A DNA stretch of 64,000 nt, from assembly GCA_947179485.1 (NCBI GenBank), contig OX359250.1:15482539-15546538 (forward strand), in the 5' to 3' direction. The DNA is from Allacma fusca. Its lineage: Eukaryota > Arthropoda > Collembola > Symphypleona > Sminthuridae. The position numbers and the translations under genes were made by a program. This document shows, in pieces, positions 28,012 to 37,596 of the stretch; position 1 is the first letter of the stretch, and each line of letters begins with the position of its first letter. The notes below the pieces were generated by a model. The model was given only the letters and a program-made list of their open reading frames with translations, was not told where the DNA came from and ran no database searches.

Positions 28012-30418
28012 TTTTTTCGGCCTTAGATTGGTCAACATTTGTCACAATATTTTTTCGGCCTTAGAGTGGTCAATATTTGTCACAATTATTTTTTGGTCTT
28101 AGATTGGTCAACGTTGGTCACAATTATTTTTGGCCTTAGATTGGTCAACATTGGTCTCAATTATTTTTTTGATTTAAGATTGGTCAACGTTGTTCACAAT
28201 AATTTTTTTGGCTTCAGATTGGTCAACCTTAGTCACATTTTCTTTTGGCCTTAGATTAGTCAACATTTGTCGCAATTATTTTTTTGGCCTTAGATTGGGC
28301 AACATTGGTCGCTTTTATTTTGTCTACCTTAGATTGATCAACATTAGTCACAATATTTTTTTGGCCTTAGATTTGTCAAAATTGATCGCACTTTTTTTGG
28401 CCTTAGATTGGTCAACATTGGTCGCCATTATTTTTTTGGCCTTAGATTGGTCAACATTGGTCGCCATTATTTTTTTGGCCTAAGATTGGTCAACATTGGT
28501 CGCCATTATTTTTTTGGCCTTAGATTGGTCAACATCAGTCAATATTTTTTGGCCTTAGATTGGTCAACATTGATCACAATTATTTTTTTGGCTTTCGATT
28601 GGTCAACGTTGGTCACAATAATTTTTTTTGACTTAGATTGGTCAACATTTGTCACAATTTTTCTTTGGCCTAAGATTGGTCAACATATATCACCATTATT
28701 TGGCCTTAGATTAGTCAACATTAGTCACAATTTTTTTTGGCCTTGGATTGGTCCACTTTGGTCAAATATACATTTTTGGCGTTAGAATTGTCAAATTAGA
28801 TACAATTGTTTCGGCCTTAGATTGGGCAACATTGGTCGTAATTATTTTTTCGGCCTTAGATTGGTTAACATTGATCACAATTGTTTTTGGACGTAGATTG
28901 GTCAACATTAGTCGCAATTAATTTTTGGTCCTTAGATTGGTCAACATTGATCACAATTGTTTTTGGCCGTAGATTGGTCAACATTAGTCGCAATTTTTTT
29001 GGCCTAAGATTGGTCAACATTTGTCACAATTTTTCTTTACCCTTAGATTGGTCAACATTGATCACAATTGTTTTTTGCCGTAGATTGGTCAACATTAGTC
29101 GCAATTTTTTTGGCCTAAGATTGGTCCACTTTGGTCACAATTACTTTTTTGGCGTTAGAATTCTTATATTGGACTCAATTTTTTCGGCCTTAGATTAGGC
29201 AACATTGGTCACAATTATTTTTTTGGCCTTAGATTGGCCTACATTTGTCACAATTTTTCTTTGGCGTTGGATTGGTCTACATTAGTCACAATTTTTTTGG
29301 CATTAGATTGGTCCACTATAGTCACAATTACTTTTTTACGTTAGAGTTGTCAAATTCGACACAATTGTTTCCGCCTTAGATTGGGAAACATTGGTCGCAA
29401 ATATTTTTTTGGCCTTGGATCGGTCTACATTGTTCACACTAATTTTGGTCCTCAGATTGGTCAACATTGGTCACAATGATTTATTGGCTTCAGATTGATC
29501 AGCGTTGGTCACAATTATTTTTTTGGCCTAAGATTAGTCAACATTTGTCACAATTTTTTTTGCCCTTATGTTGGTCAACATTTGTCACCATTTTTGTTGG
29601 CGTTGGATTGGTCAATATTGATCACAATTGTTTTTGGCCTTAGATTGGTCAACATTTGTCGCAATTTTTTTGGCCTTAGATTGGTCCAGTTTGGACACAA
29701 TTCTTTCGGCCTTAGATTGGGCATCATTGGTCGCAACAATTTTTTTGGCCCTAGATTGGTCAACATTTGTCACAATATTTTTTCGGCCTTAGATTGGTCA
29801 ACATTGGTCACAATTATTTTTTGGTCCTTAGATTGGTCAACATTGGTCACAATTGTTTTTTGGTCCTTAGATTGGTCAACATTGGTCACAATTATAAATT
29901 CGCTTTAGATTGATCAACGTTGTTCACAATTTGTTTGGTTTTAGATGGGTCCACTTTGATCACAACTACTTTTTAGGTCTTAGATTTGTCAAAACTGGCC
30001 GCAATTTCTTTCTGGCCTTAGATTGGACCACATCGGTCGCAATTTTTTTCTACCTTAGATTGATCAACATTAGCCAAATTATTTTCTCGGCCTTAGATTG
30101 GTCAACATTGGTCACAATTATTCTTTTGGCCTTAGATTGGTCTACATTTGTCAAAACGTTTCTTTGGCGTTGGATTGGTCAAATTGGACACAATTGTTTT
30201 GGCCTTATATTGGTCCACTATAGTCACAATTACTTTTTTGGCGTTGGAGTTGTCTAATTGGACACAATTGTTTCGGCCTTAGATTAGGCAACATTGGTCG
30301 CAATTATTTTTTGGGCCTTAGATTAGTCAACATTATTCACAATTTTTTTTGCCCTTATATTGGTCAACATTTGTCACAGATTTTCTTTGGCGTGTGATTG
30401 GTCAACATTGGTCACAAT
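28012..30418. repeat. 2407 bp tandem duplication, copy 1
   Basis: Landmarks recur at offset 2406-2407 (28039 to 30445, 28408 to 30814, 28881 to 31288, 29495 to 31902, 29910 to 32317), and the copies abut. Differences are few: GGACGTAG at about 28888 against GGCCGTAG in copy 2, and TTGGCCTAAG at about 28665 against TTGGTTCTAAG at about 31072. The one-base change in offset is explained by that last indel. Confidence 0.92.
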
Positions 30419-32825
30419 TTTTTCGGCCTTAGATTGGTCAACATTTGTCACAATATTTTTTCGGCCTTAGAGTGGTCAATATTTGTCACAATTATTTTTT
30501 GGTCTTAGATTGGTCAACGTTGGTCACAATTATTTTTGGCCTTAGATTGGTCAACATTGGTCTCAATTATTTTTTTGATTTAAGATTGGTCAACGTTGTT
30601 CACAATAATTTTTTTGGCTTCAGATTGGTCAACCTTAGTCACATTTTCTTTTGGCCTTAGATTAGTCAACATTTATCGCAATTATTTTTTTGGCCTTAGA
30701 TTGGGCAACATTGGTCGCTTTTATTTTGTCTACCTTAGATTGATCAACATTAGTCACAATATTTTTTTGGCCTTAGATTTGTCAAAATTGATCGCACTTT
30801 TTTTGGCCTTAGATTGGTCAACATTGGTCGCCATTATTTTTTTGGCCTTAGATTGGTCAACATTGGTCGCCATTATTTTTTTGGCCTAAGATTGGTCAAC
30901 ATTGGTCGCCATTATTTTTTTGGCCTTAGATTGGTCAACATCAGTCAATATTTTTTGGCCTTAGATTGGTCAACATTGATCACAATTATTTTTTTGGCTT
31001 TCGATTGGTCAACCATGGTCACAATAATTTTTTTTGACTTAGATTGGTCAACATTTGTCACAATTTTTCTTTGGTTCTAAGATTGGTCAACATATATCAC
31101 CATTATTTGGCCTTAGATTAGTCAACATTAGTCACAATTTTTTTTGGCCTTGGATTGGTCCACTTTGGTCAAATATACATTTTTGGCGTTAGAATTGTCA
31201 AATTAGATACAATTGTTTCGGCCTTAGATTGGGCAACATTGGTCGTAATTATTTTTTCGGCCTTAGATTGGTTAACATTGATCACAATTGTTTTTGGCCG
31301 TAGATTGGTCAACATTAGTCGCAATTAATTTTTGGTCCTTAGATTGGTCAACATTGATCACAATTGTTTTTGGCCGTAGATTGGTCAACATTAGTCGCAA
31401 TTTTTTTGGCCTAAGATTGGTCAACATTTGTCACAATTTTTCTTTACCCTTAGATTGGTCAACATTGATCACAATTGTTTTTTGCCGTAGATTGGTCAAC
31501 ATTAGTCGCAATTTTTTTGGCCTAAGATTGGTCCACTTTGGTCACAATTACTTTTTTGGCGTTAGAATTCTTATATTGGACTCAATTTTTTCGGCCTTAG
31601 ATTAGGCAACATTGGTCACAATTATTTTTTTGGCCTTAGATTGGCCTACATTTGTCACAATTTTTCTTTGGCGTTGGATTGGTCTACATTAGTCACAATT
31701 TTTTTGGCATTAGATTGGTCCACTATAGTCACAATTACTTTTTTACGTTAGAGTTGTCAAATTCGACACAATTGTTTCCGCCTTAGATTGGGAAACATTG
31801 GTCGCAAATATTTTTTTGGCCTTGGATCGGTCTACATTGTTCACACTAATTTTGGTCCTCAGATTGGTCAACATTGGTCACAATGATTTATTGGCTTCAG
31901 ATTGATCAGCGTTGGTCACAATTATTTTTTTGGCCTAAGATTAGTCAACATTTGTCACAATTTTTTTTGCCCTTATGTTGGTCAACATTTGTCACCATTT
32001 TTGTTGGCGTTGGATTGGTCAATATTGATCACAATTGTTTTTGGCCTTAGATTGGTCAACATTTGTCGCAATTTTTTTGGCCTTAGATTGGTCCAGTTTG
32101 GACACAATTCTTTCGGCCTTAGATTGGGCATCATTGGTCGCAACAATTTTTTTGGCCCTAGATTGGTCAACATTTGTCACAATATTTTTTCGGCCTTAGA
32201 TTGGTCAACATTGGTCACAATTATTTTTTGGTCCTTAGATTGGTCAACATTGGTCACAATTATTTTTTGGTCCTTAGATTGGTCAACATTGGTCACAATT
32301 ATAAATTCGCTTTAGATTGATCAACGTTGTTCACAATTTGTTTGGTTTTAGATGGGTCCACTTTGATCACAACTACTTTTTAGGTCTTAGATTTGTCAAA
32401 ACTGGCCGCAATTTCTTTCTGGCCTTAGATTGGACCACATCGGTCGCAATTTTTTTCTACCTTAGATTGATCAACATTAGCCAAATTATTTTCTCGGCCT
32501 TAGATTGGTCAACATTGGTCACAATTATTCTTTTGGCCTTAGATTGGTCTACATTTGTCAAAACGTTTCTTTGGCGTTGGATTGGTCAAATTGGACACAA
32601 TTGTTTTGGCCTTATATTGGTCCACTATAGTCACAATTACTTTTTTGGCGTTGGAGTTGTCTAATTGGACACAATTGTTTCGGCCTTAGATTAGGCAACA
32701 TTGGTCGCAATTATTTTTTGGGCCTTAGATTAGTCAACATTATTCACAATTTTTTTTGCCCTTATATTGGTCAACATTTGTCACAGATTTTCTTTGGCGT
32801 GTGATTGGTCAACATTGGTCACAAT
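30419..32825. repeat. 2407 bp tandem duplication, copy 2
   Basis: Adjacent second copy of 28012-30418. Both copies end with the GCGTGTGATTGGTCAAC variant, at about 30391 and 32798. Private changes include CAACCATGG (about 31011) for CAACGTTGG, and ATTTATCGC (about 30670) for ATTTGTCGC. Confidence 0.92.
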
Positions 32826-33214
32826 TTTTTTGCCCTTAGATTGGTCAACATTTGTCACAATTTTTCTTTGGCTGTGGATTGGTTAACATGGATGACAATT
32901 TTTTTTGTCCTTAGATTGGTCAACATTAGTCACAATTTTTACCCTTAGATTTGTCAACATTTGTCGTAATTTTTCTTTGGCGTTGGATTGGTCAACATTG
33001 ATCACAATTGTTTTTGGCCTTAGGTAGGTCAACATTAGTCAAAATTTTTTGGCCTTAGATTGGTCAACATCAGTCACAATTTTTTTTGCCCTTCGATTGG
33101 TCAACATTTTGTCACAATTTTTCTTTGGCGTTGGATTGGTTAAAATTAACCATAATTTGTTTTGGCGTTTGATTGGTCAACGTTTATCACAATATTTTTT
33201 CGGCCTTAGATTGG

Positions 33215-34879
33215 TCAACGTTTGTCACAGATTTTCTTTGGCGTTGGATTGGTCAACATTGATCACAATTTTTTTGGCCTTAGATTGGTCAACATTTGTT
33301 ACAATTTTTATTTGGTGTTGGATTGGTCAACATTGATGACAATTGTTTTTGACCTTAGATTGGTCAAAATTAGTCACAATTTTTTTGGCCTTAGATTGGT
33401 CCACTTTGGTCATAGTTACTTTTTTGGCGTTCGAGTTGTCAAATTGGACACAATTCTTTCGGCCTTAGATTGGGCAACATTAGGCGCAAATATTATTTTG
33501 GTCTTAAATTGATCAACAATTGTCACAATATTTTTTCGGGCTTAGATTGGTCCACATTGGTCGCAATTATTTTTTGGTCCTTAGATTGGTCAACATTGGT
33601 CACAATAATTTATGGGCTTTAGATTGATCAAATTTGGTCACAATTAATTTTTTTGACTTAGATTGGTCAACATTTGTCACAATTTTTCTTTGCCCTTAGA
33701 TTGGTCAATATTGATCACAATTCTTTTGGCCTTAGATTGGTCAACATTTGTCACAATTTTTCTTTGGCGTTGGATTGGTCAACATTAATTACAATATTTT
33801 TTTGGCCTTAGAATGGTCCACTTTCGTCACAAGTGCTTTTTTGGCGTAAGAGTTGTCAAATTGGACACAATTGTTTCGGCCTTAGATTGGGCAACATTGG
33901 TCGCAAATATTTTTTTGGCCTTAGATTGGTCAATAATTGTCACAATATTTTTTCGGCCTTAGATTGGTTAACATTGGTCACAAATATTTTTTGGCCTTAG
34001 GTTGGTATAAGTCACAATTTTTTGGTTCTTAAATTGGTCAACATTGGTCAGAATTATTTTTTGGCGTTGGATTGGTTAACATTGATCAGAATTTTTTTGC
34101 CTTAGATTGGTCAACATAAGTGTCAATTATTTTTTGGTCCTTAGATTGGTCAACATTGGTCACAATTATAAATTGGTTTTAGATTGGTTACCATTGATCA
34201 CAATTTTATTGGCCTTCGATTGGTCAACATTAGTCACATTTTTTTTGGCCTTAGATTGATCAACATTTGTTACAATTTTTCTTTGGTGTTGGATTGGTCA
34301 ACATTGGTCACAATTTTTTTTGCCCTTATATTGGTCAACATTTGTCACAATATTTTTTCGGCCTTAGATTGGTCCACATTGGTCACAATGATTTATTGGC
34401 TTTAGATTGATCAAATTAAACAACAATTAATTTTTTTGACTTAGATTGGTCAACATAAGTCTCAATTATTTTTTGGTCCTTAGATACCCTTAGATTTGTC
34501 AACATTGATCACAATTTTTTTGGCCTTAGATTGGTCAACATTTTTAACAATTTTTCTTTGGCGTTGGATTGGTCAACATTAATTACAATTTTTTGGCCTT
34601 AGATTGGTCCACTTTGGTCACAAGTACTTTTTTGGCGTTAAATTTGTCAAATTGGACACAATATTTTCGGCCTAAGATTGGGCAACATTGGGCGCAAATA
34701 TTTTTTTGGCCTTAGATTGGTCAATAATTGTCACAATATTTTTTCGTCCTTAGATTGTTAAACATTGGTCACAAATTATTTTTGGCCCTACATTGGGCAA
34801 CATTGGTCGCATTTTTTTTTCTAGCTTAGATTGATCAACATTAGTCTCAGTATTATTTTGGTCTTAGATTGGTCAATAT
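33215..34879. repeat. 1812 bp higher-order unit, copy 1 (split by the retrotransposon)
   Basis: This matches 43093-44757 at offset 9878. Removing the 8066 bp of inserted element plus duplicated target leaves a period of 1812 bp. The unit continues after the element at 42946. It contains a compressed junction monomer with CTTAGATACCCTTAG at about 34481, which later became part of the 497 bp repeat. Confidence 0.9.
34875..34879. other. Target-site duplication, left copy (AATAT)
   Basis: AATAT directly before TGTGAG. The same five bases follow the 3' LTR. The uninterrupted sequence GGTCAATATTGGTCACAG in paralogous units (44753, 46252, 52171) shows that AATAT occurred once before insertion. A 4 bp ATAT reading is also possible. 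Confidence 0.88.
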
Positions 34880-35162
34880 TGTGAGGCTCAATGGATCTCC
34901 CCCCGAACCTCGGGCTCACTCTGCGGAGGCGCGAGAAACCACTCACACCTCCTTCCCATGATCCACGTAGGAGAACGACCGTGAGTGTGCGTTTTTAGGA
35001 GGCAACTCATTGGGTTTTTGGAGCTCTATCAGACTACCACGCTGTATTTTGTTGTTGGCTTCTCTGAGGCCGTTGATTCTTTTTTTTATTATTTTAGAGG
35101 TATTCCTCATCATTTTATTACCTACGGGTTTTCCCTTTGGGATTTTAATCTTACTTTTTTTT

Positions 35163-35170
35163 TATATAAA
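35163..35170 (+). promoter_or_regulatory. TATA box of the 5' LTR promoter
   Basis: TATATAAA after a T-rich stretch, 284 bp into the LTR. It is positioned to drive the genomic transcript from within the LTR, with the start expected about 25-35 bp downstream. The start site itself is not identifiable. Confidence 0.65.
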
Positions 35171-35238
35171 CTTCCTGGAGCAAGTTCCAGAGCAATTGCC
35201 CACTTCCCACTATTTCTCCCGATCTTACTAATTTTCTC

Positions 35239-35244
35239 AATAAA
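35239..35244 (+). promoter_or_regulatory. AATAAA hexamer in the 5' LTR
   Basis: AATAAA 69 bp after the TATA box. In this copy it should be bypassed; the copy in the 3' LTR would be used for transcript end formation. Confidence 0.5.
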
Positions 35245-35325
35245 AAGAGTCAGCATTGACTCGAGGAAAAACCGTCTCCATCCTTCGCCCGATTCCATTT
35301 CTTCCTACGACCATCCTCGCGGAAT

Positions 35326-35345
35326 AAGGCGCCGGGTAATTTCTG
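35326..35345 (+). promoter_or_regulatory. Possible primer binding site
   Basis: AAGGCGCCGGGTAATTT follows the 5' LTR. Classical sites start with TGG, complementary to a tRNA CCA end, often TGGCGCC. Here GGCGCC is present but the expected leading T is A, so either the site is offset or degenerate, or priming differs. I cannot name the tRNA. Confidence 0.4.
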
Positions 35346-35398
35346 GTAAATTAGTTTTTATGCGTTTGTATTTGTGTAATGTTAGGTTTATGCCTTTG

Positions 35399-35535
35399 TA
35401 TGATTGAATGAAAAATTGAAATTGTTATTTGCCCAACTTCTAATCTTTTCCCCCCATCCCACGCAGACCGCCATTTCCCTTCACTGTGTACATTTCGGTC
35501 CTATCTCCCAGGATTTCACTTAGCCCCAGACTCCA
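35399..35535 (+). repeat. Leader direct repeat, unit 1
   Basis: This unit runs from TATGATTGAATG through CCCACGCAGACCGCCATTT to ATCTCCCAGGATTTCACTT. It matches 36074-36209 at an offset of 673-675 with many substitutions in between. Confidence 0.75.
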
Positions 35536-36073
35536 TCCACATTGTCACCAACGCCCTTTGTACTAACTCTTCCCTCTTCTAAAATATCCGTTGCCACATA
35601 ATTCCCGTAATTCAATGAAACATTACGACAATTAAAATAAAAATCATACCCTGTGTCCACTTTAGTAGTCCCATACCTAAATAAATAAAATTACCCCCTA
35701 AATAATATCTGTGTTCAGGAAACCAAGCCCACCGACCCAAAAACCGTTTTTTTTACCCAAGTAAGAATCCTTACCCCAAAAATAAATTAATCTACTCATA
35801 CAATTCCAGATCATAGGTGAAATTATCTCCTCCACTTATAAATAAAATTAACAGCGAGGCCAGTATCCTCGATTCCTCCAATAACATCCCTGTACATAAA
35901 GCCAGGATCGTAATCTCTGGTCTTTATGCTTTTTGTATTTAAGAAATATTAGCAATCCATGATACGCCCGTTCTCCAACATTTAACAGTTACCACTAACA
36001 TTCTACCCATTCATCGTAACATTACCTTAACCAACCCGAACTTGTCCAACTCACGCATTACCATGATTATGTT

Positions 36074-36209
36074 GTATGACTGAGTGAAATTATAAGTAGT
36101 CTTTGCCAAGAATTCCAACATTATCCCACACCCCACGCAGGCCGCCATTTTCCCCACCGAGTGTATCTCTGTCCCATCTCCCAGGATTTCACTTTGCCCC
36201 TGACGCTCT
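36074..36209 (+). repeat. Leader direct repeat, unit 2
   Basis: This unit runs from TATGACTGAGTG through CCCACGCAGGCCGCCATTT to ATCTCCCAGGATTTCACTT. The core blocks around CACGCAG and CCCAGGATTTCACTT are the best conserved between units, so they may be functional. Confidence 0.75.
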
Positions 36210-36598
36210 CCGAAAATTTACCCAACGGTCATCCAATCCCAAAAACAATCTCCCGACACAATTGTTACAGTGTCTATTCCAAGCCCGAATACTGATCCAT
36301 CGCTAGACGTAACCAAGATTTCTCAACCCTCTCATTGCACACCATAGCCTACCCGAGTATATGCTGTGTGCTAACCCTCACAATAACTCCGTTTTTACTT
36401 CCAATCGTCTCCTCTCTGATTACAATTAAAAACCAAATCCCTAATAATAAAGTGGTAGTCACCAGTGAACGGCCCTCTCATATAGCCAAGCAAGATCCCA
36501 AGAACCTCCCAAGCAAGCCCCATAGATAGTTACGAAGTAGCATTTATTCTCACGTGTTAGATTCCCCAGGTAAGAGTAAGTACCCAATAAACCCTAAA

Positions 36599-37570
36599 AT
36601 GTCCCACATCCCTCTTTCTCAAATATTTAATGATTTGCCCGTTTTTGACGGGAAGTCCTCAGCTACTGAATGGTTGAAGGCCTTTGAAGAAACCACCTTA
36701 CACTACCGATTAGATGAGTTTTGGAGGATGCGTAATATGCATAGAGTGCTAGTAGGTACGGCTCTGAGTTGGTGGACATTCAATTCCACTGAGCTCACAG
36801 CAGCACTCAACTCTCAGTCTTCAAAGGCAATCTATGGCAGATTTAAGGCGGACTTGAAGGCGTATTTTCCGGAAAATGATTTGGCTCGCAAAGCTAAAGA
36901 CCAGAATAAGAATAGAGTCTTCAGGTTCGGATGCGAGGAACCAATTGATTACGTCACCGACAAGCTGAGTTTATTTAGCAAAATAGACCGCAATATGTCT
37001 GATGACGACAAACTCAGATACCTCCTTAAAGGTCTCCCCACTAACCTCTCACACACAATTCGATCCACGATTACGTCCTTAGGTACAATTTCTGACTTTA
37101 TACGAGAACTCAAGTACCAATGTCGAGACCCCAGCTTTGCTCTCTTTTCAGTTCCCCCTAACCCAATACCGATCCCAGAATCAGTGTCTCACTCCGAATT
37201 GTATAACCCTTTCCACTCACCCCAACCACAACCAACTCCTTTAAAACTCCCAGAAGCTCCGAAACCACAGTGTGGTTATTGTTCCAAGGATGGTCACTTC
37301 CTCAGAAATTGTAGATTATTACAGCGAGACTTTATGCCTCGAAATCAAACAGACAATTTCGTCCAGCGCAATGAGCTAGATCAACTGGTACTAAATGTGC
37401 GACCCCCACCTCCGAACTTACGTTATAACGAAGCGAGGTCCCAGCAACCAAGTAATAATTCCCATAGTTACCCCAGAATCCCCAGTTTAATGAGTCAGCA
37501 ATTCCCTCCACCCCAGAATAACAACCGAAACCATCAGCTTAATTCCCAACAGGCCCCGTTAAACCGGTAA
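36599..37570 (+). CDS. Gag polyprotein of the retrotransposon
   Basis: A 323-residue protein that would form the cytoplasmic virus-like particle and bind the element RNA. The start is the first ATG in the frame (AAAATGTCC, with A at -3). The frame is open 45 bases further upstream but only from a GTG, so I reject that start. The N-terminal half has the helical, Trp-containing pattern of Ty3/gypsy capsids (EWLKAFEE, SWWTF). A CCHC zinc knuckle of the form C-x2-C-x4-H-x4-C lies at residues 225-238 (CGYCSKDGHFLRNC). The C-terminal part is rich in Pro, Gln and Asn. The length is typical for the family. The stop TAA lies one codon past a slippery heptamer, so most ribosomes would end here. Confidence 0.93.
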   Translation: MSHIPLSQIFNDLPVFDGKSSATEWLKAFEETTLHYRLDEFWRMRNMHRVLVGTALSWWTFNSTELTAALNSQSSKAIYGRFKADLKAYFPENDLARKAKDQNKNRVFRFGCEEPIDYVTDKLSLFSKIDRNMSDDDKLRYLLKGLPTNLSHTIRSTITSLGTISDFIRELKYQCRDPSFALFSVPPNPIPIPESVSHSELYNPFHSPQPQPTPLKLPEAPKPQCGYCSKDGHFLRNCRLLQRDFMPRNQTDNFVQRNELDQLVLNVRPPPPNLRYNEARSQQPSNNSHSYPRIPSLMSQQFPPPQNNNRNHQLNSQQAPLNR

Positions 37571-37596
37571 GCCTGGTGTTCTGGGCAGACCAGGCT
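37558..37596 (+). promoter_or_regulatory. Programmed -1 frameshift signal between gag and pol
   Basis: The heptamer GTTAAAC (37558-37564) is in the correct phase of the gag frame (G TTA AAC). It is followed by a 5 nt spacer and a perfect 8 bp stem, AGCCTGGT (37570-37577) with ACCAGGCT (37589-37596), and an 11 nt loop. Slippage by -1 enters the pol frame, which is open from 37543. The loop bases CTGGG could pair with CCCAG at 37638-37642 or with the C run at 37604-37608 to form a pseudoknot. GTTAAAC is a known slippery type, used for example by an arterivirus. This is the simplest route to Gag-Pol. Confidence 0.85.

Larger units (their letters stand above)
1..34879. repeat. Left satellite arm, 35-39 bp monomers, head to tail
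   Basis: A continuous tandem array of a 35-39 bp monomer with no unrelated sequence inside it. Each monomer starts with GGCCTTAGATTGG or GGCGTTAGATTGG, continues with TCAACATTAGTCACAA or a variant, and ends in a T tract of about 5-10 bases. All monomers read the same way. Length changes come mainly from the T tract. Monomers are mixed in type, so the array is a mosaic of higher-order blocks, described separately. The TTAGTCACAA form dominates to about 22 kb; TTGGTCACAATTATTTTT forms become frequent from about 23 kb. I see no coding gene, RNA gene or transposon here. A pericentromeric or heterochromatic location is inference only. Confidence 0.95.
34880..35325 (+). repeat. 5' LTR
   Basis: 446 bp, beginning TGTGAGGCTC and ending CTCGCGGAAT. 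I found no mismatch with the 3' LTR, including the lengths of its T runs. The right end could be 1 bp longer (GGAATA, giving a 4 bp target duplication), because the bases after the LTR are shared on both sides. The ends are not the usual TG...CA pair; only the TG is present. It carries a TATA box and a polyadenylation hexamer. Confidence 0.93.
35326..36598 (+). other. Long untranslated leader between 5' LTR and gag
   Basis: About 1.27 kb without a convincing coding frame, rich in C, A and T. It has several upstream ATGs with short frames (for example near 35360, 35400 and 36361). It also has an imperfect direct repeat of about 135 bp (35399-35535 and 36074-36209) and splice-like motifs: CCCACGCAG at 35466 and 36140, and CAG/GTAAGAGT at 36567. 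Packaging or translation control would be the usual roles of such a region; nothing here proves one. Confidence 0.8.

Noticed and set aside
1..34879. Dozens of 60-225 codon open frames in the satellite on both strands
   Set aside because: They are periodic translations of the monomer (LVNISHNFFGLR and LALDWSTLVTIF types), mostly start at non-ATG codons, and break wherever monomer length is not a multiple of three. No protein family is recognisable.
34985..35407. Open frame in the 5' LTR and leader, with its counterpart at 42600-43043
   Set aside because: It starts at GTG, lies in regulatory LTR sequence, and the two copies end differently because one runs into satellite.
36103..36529. Short frames in the retrotransposon leader
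   Set aside because: They are short, low complexity, unrelated to known proteins and lie in the untranslated leader.
36554..36598. Upstream GTG start for gag
   Set aside because: A eukaryotic element is expected to use the ATG at 36599, which has A at -3; the upstream codons include a splice-donor-like motif.
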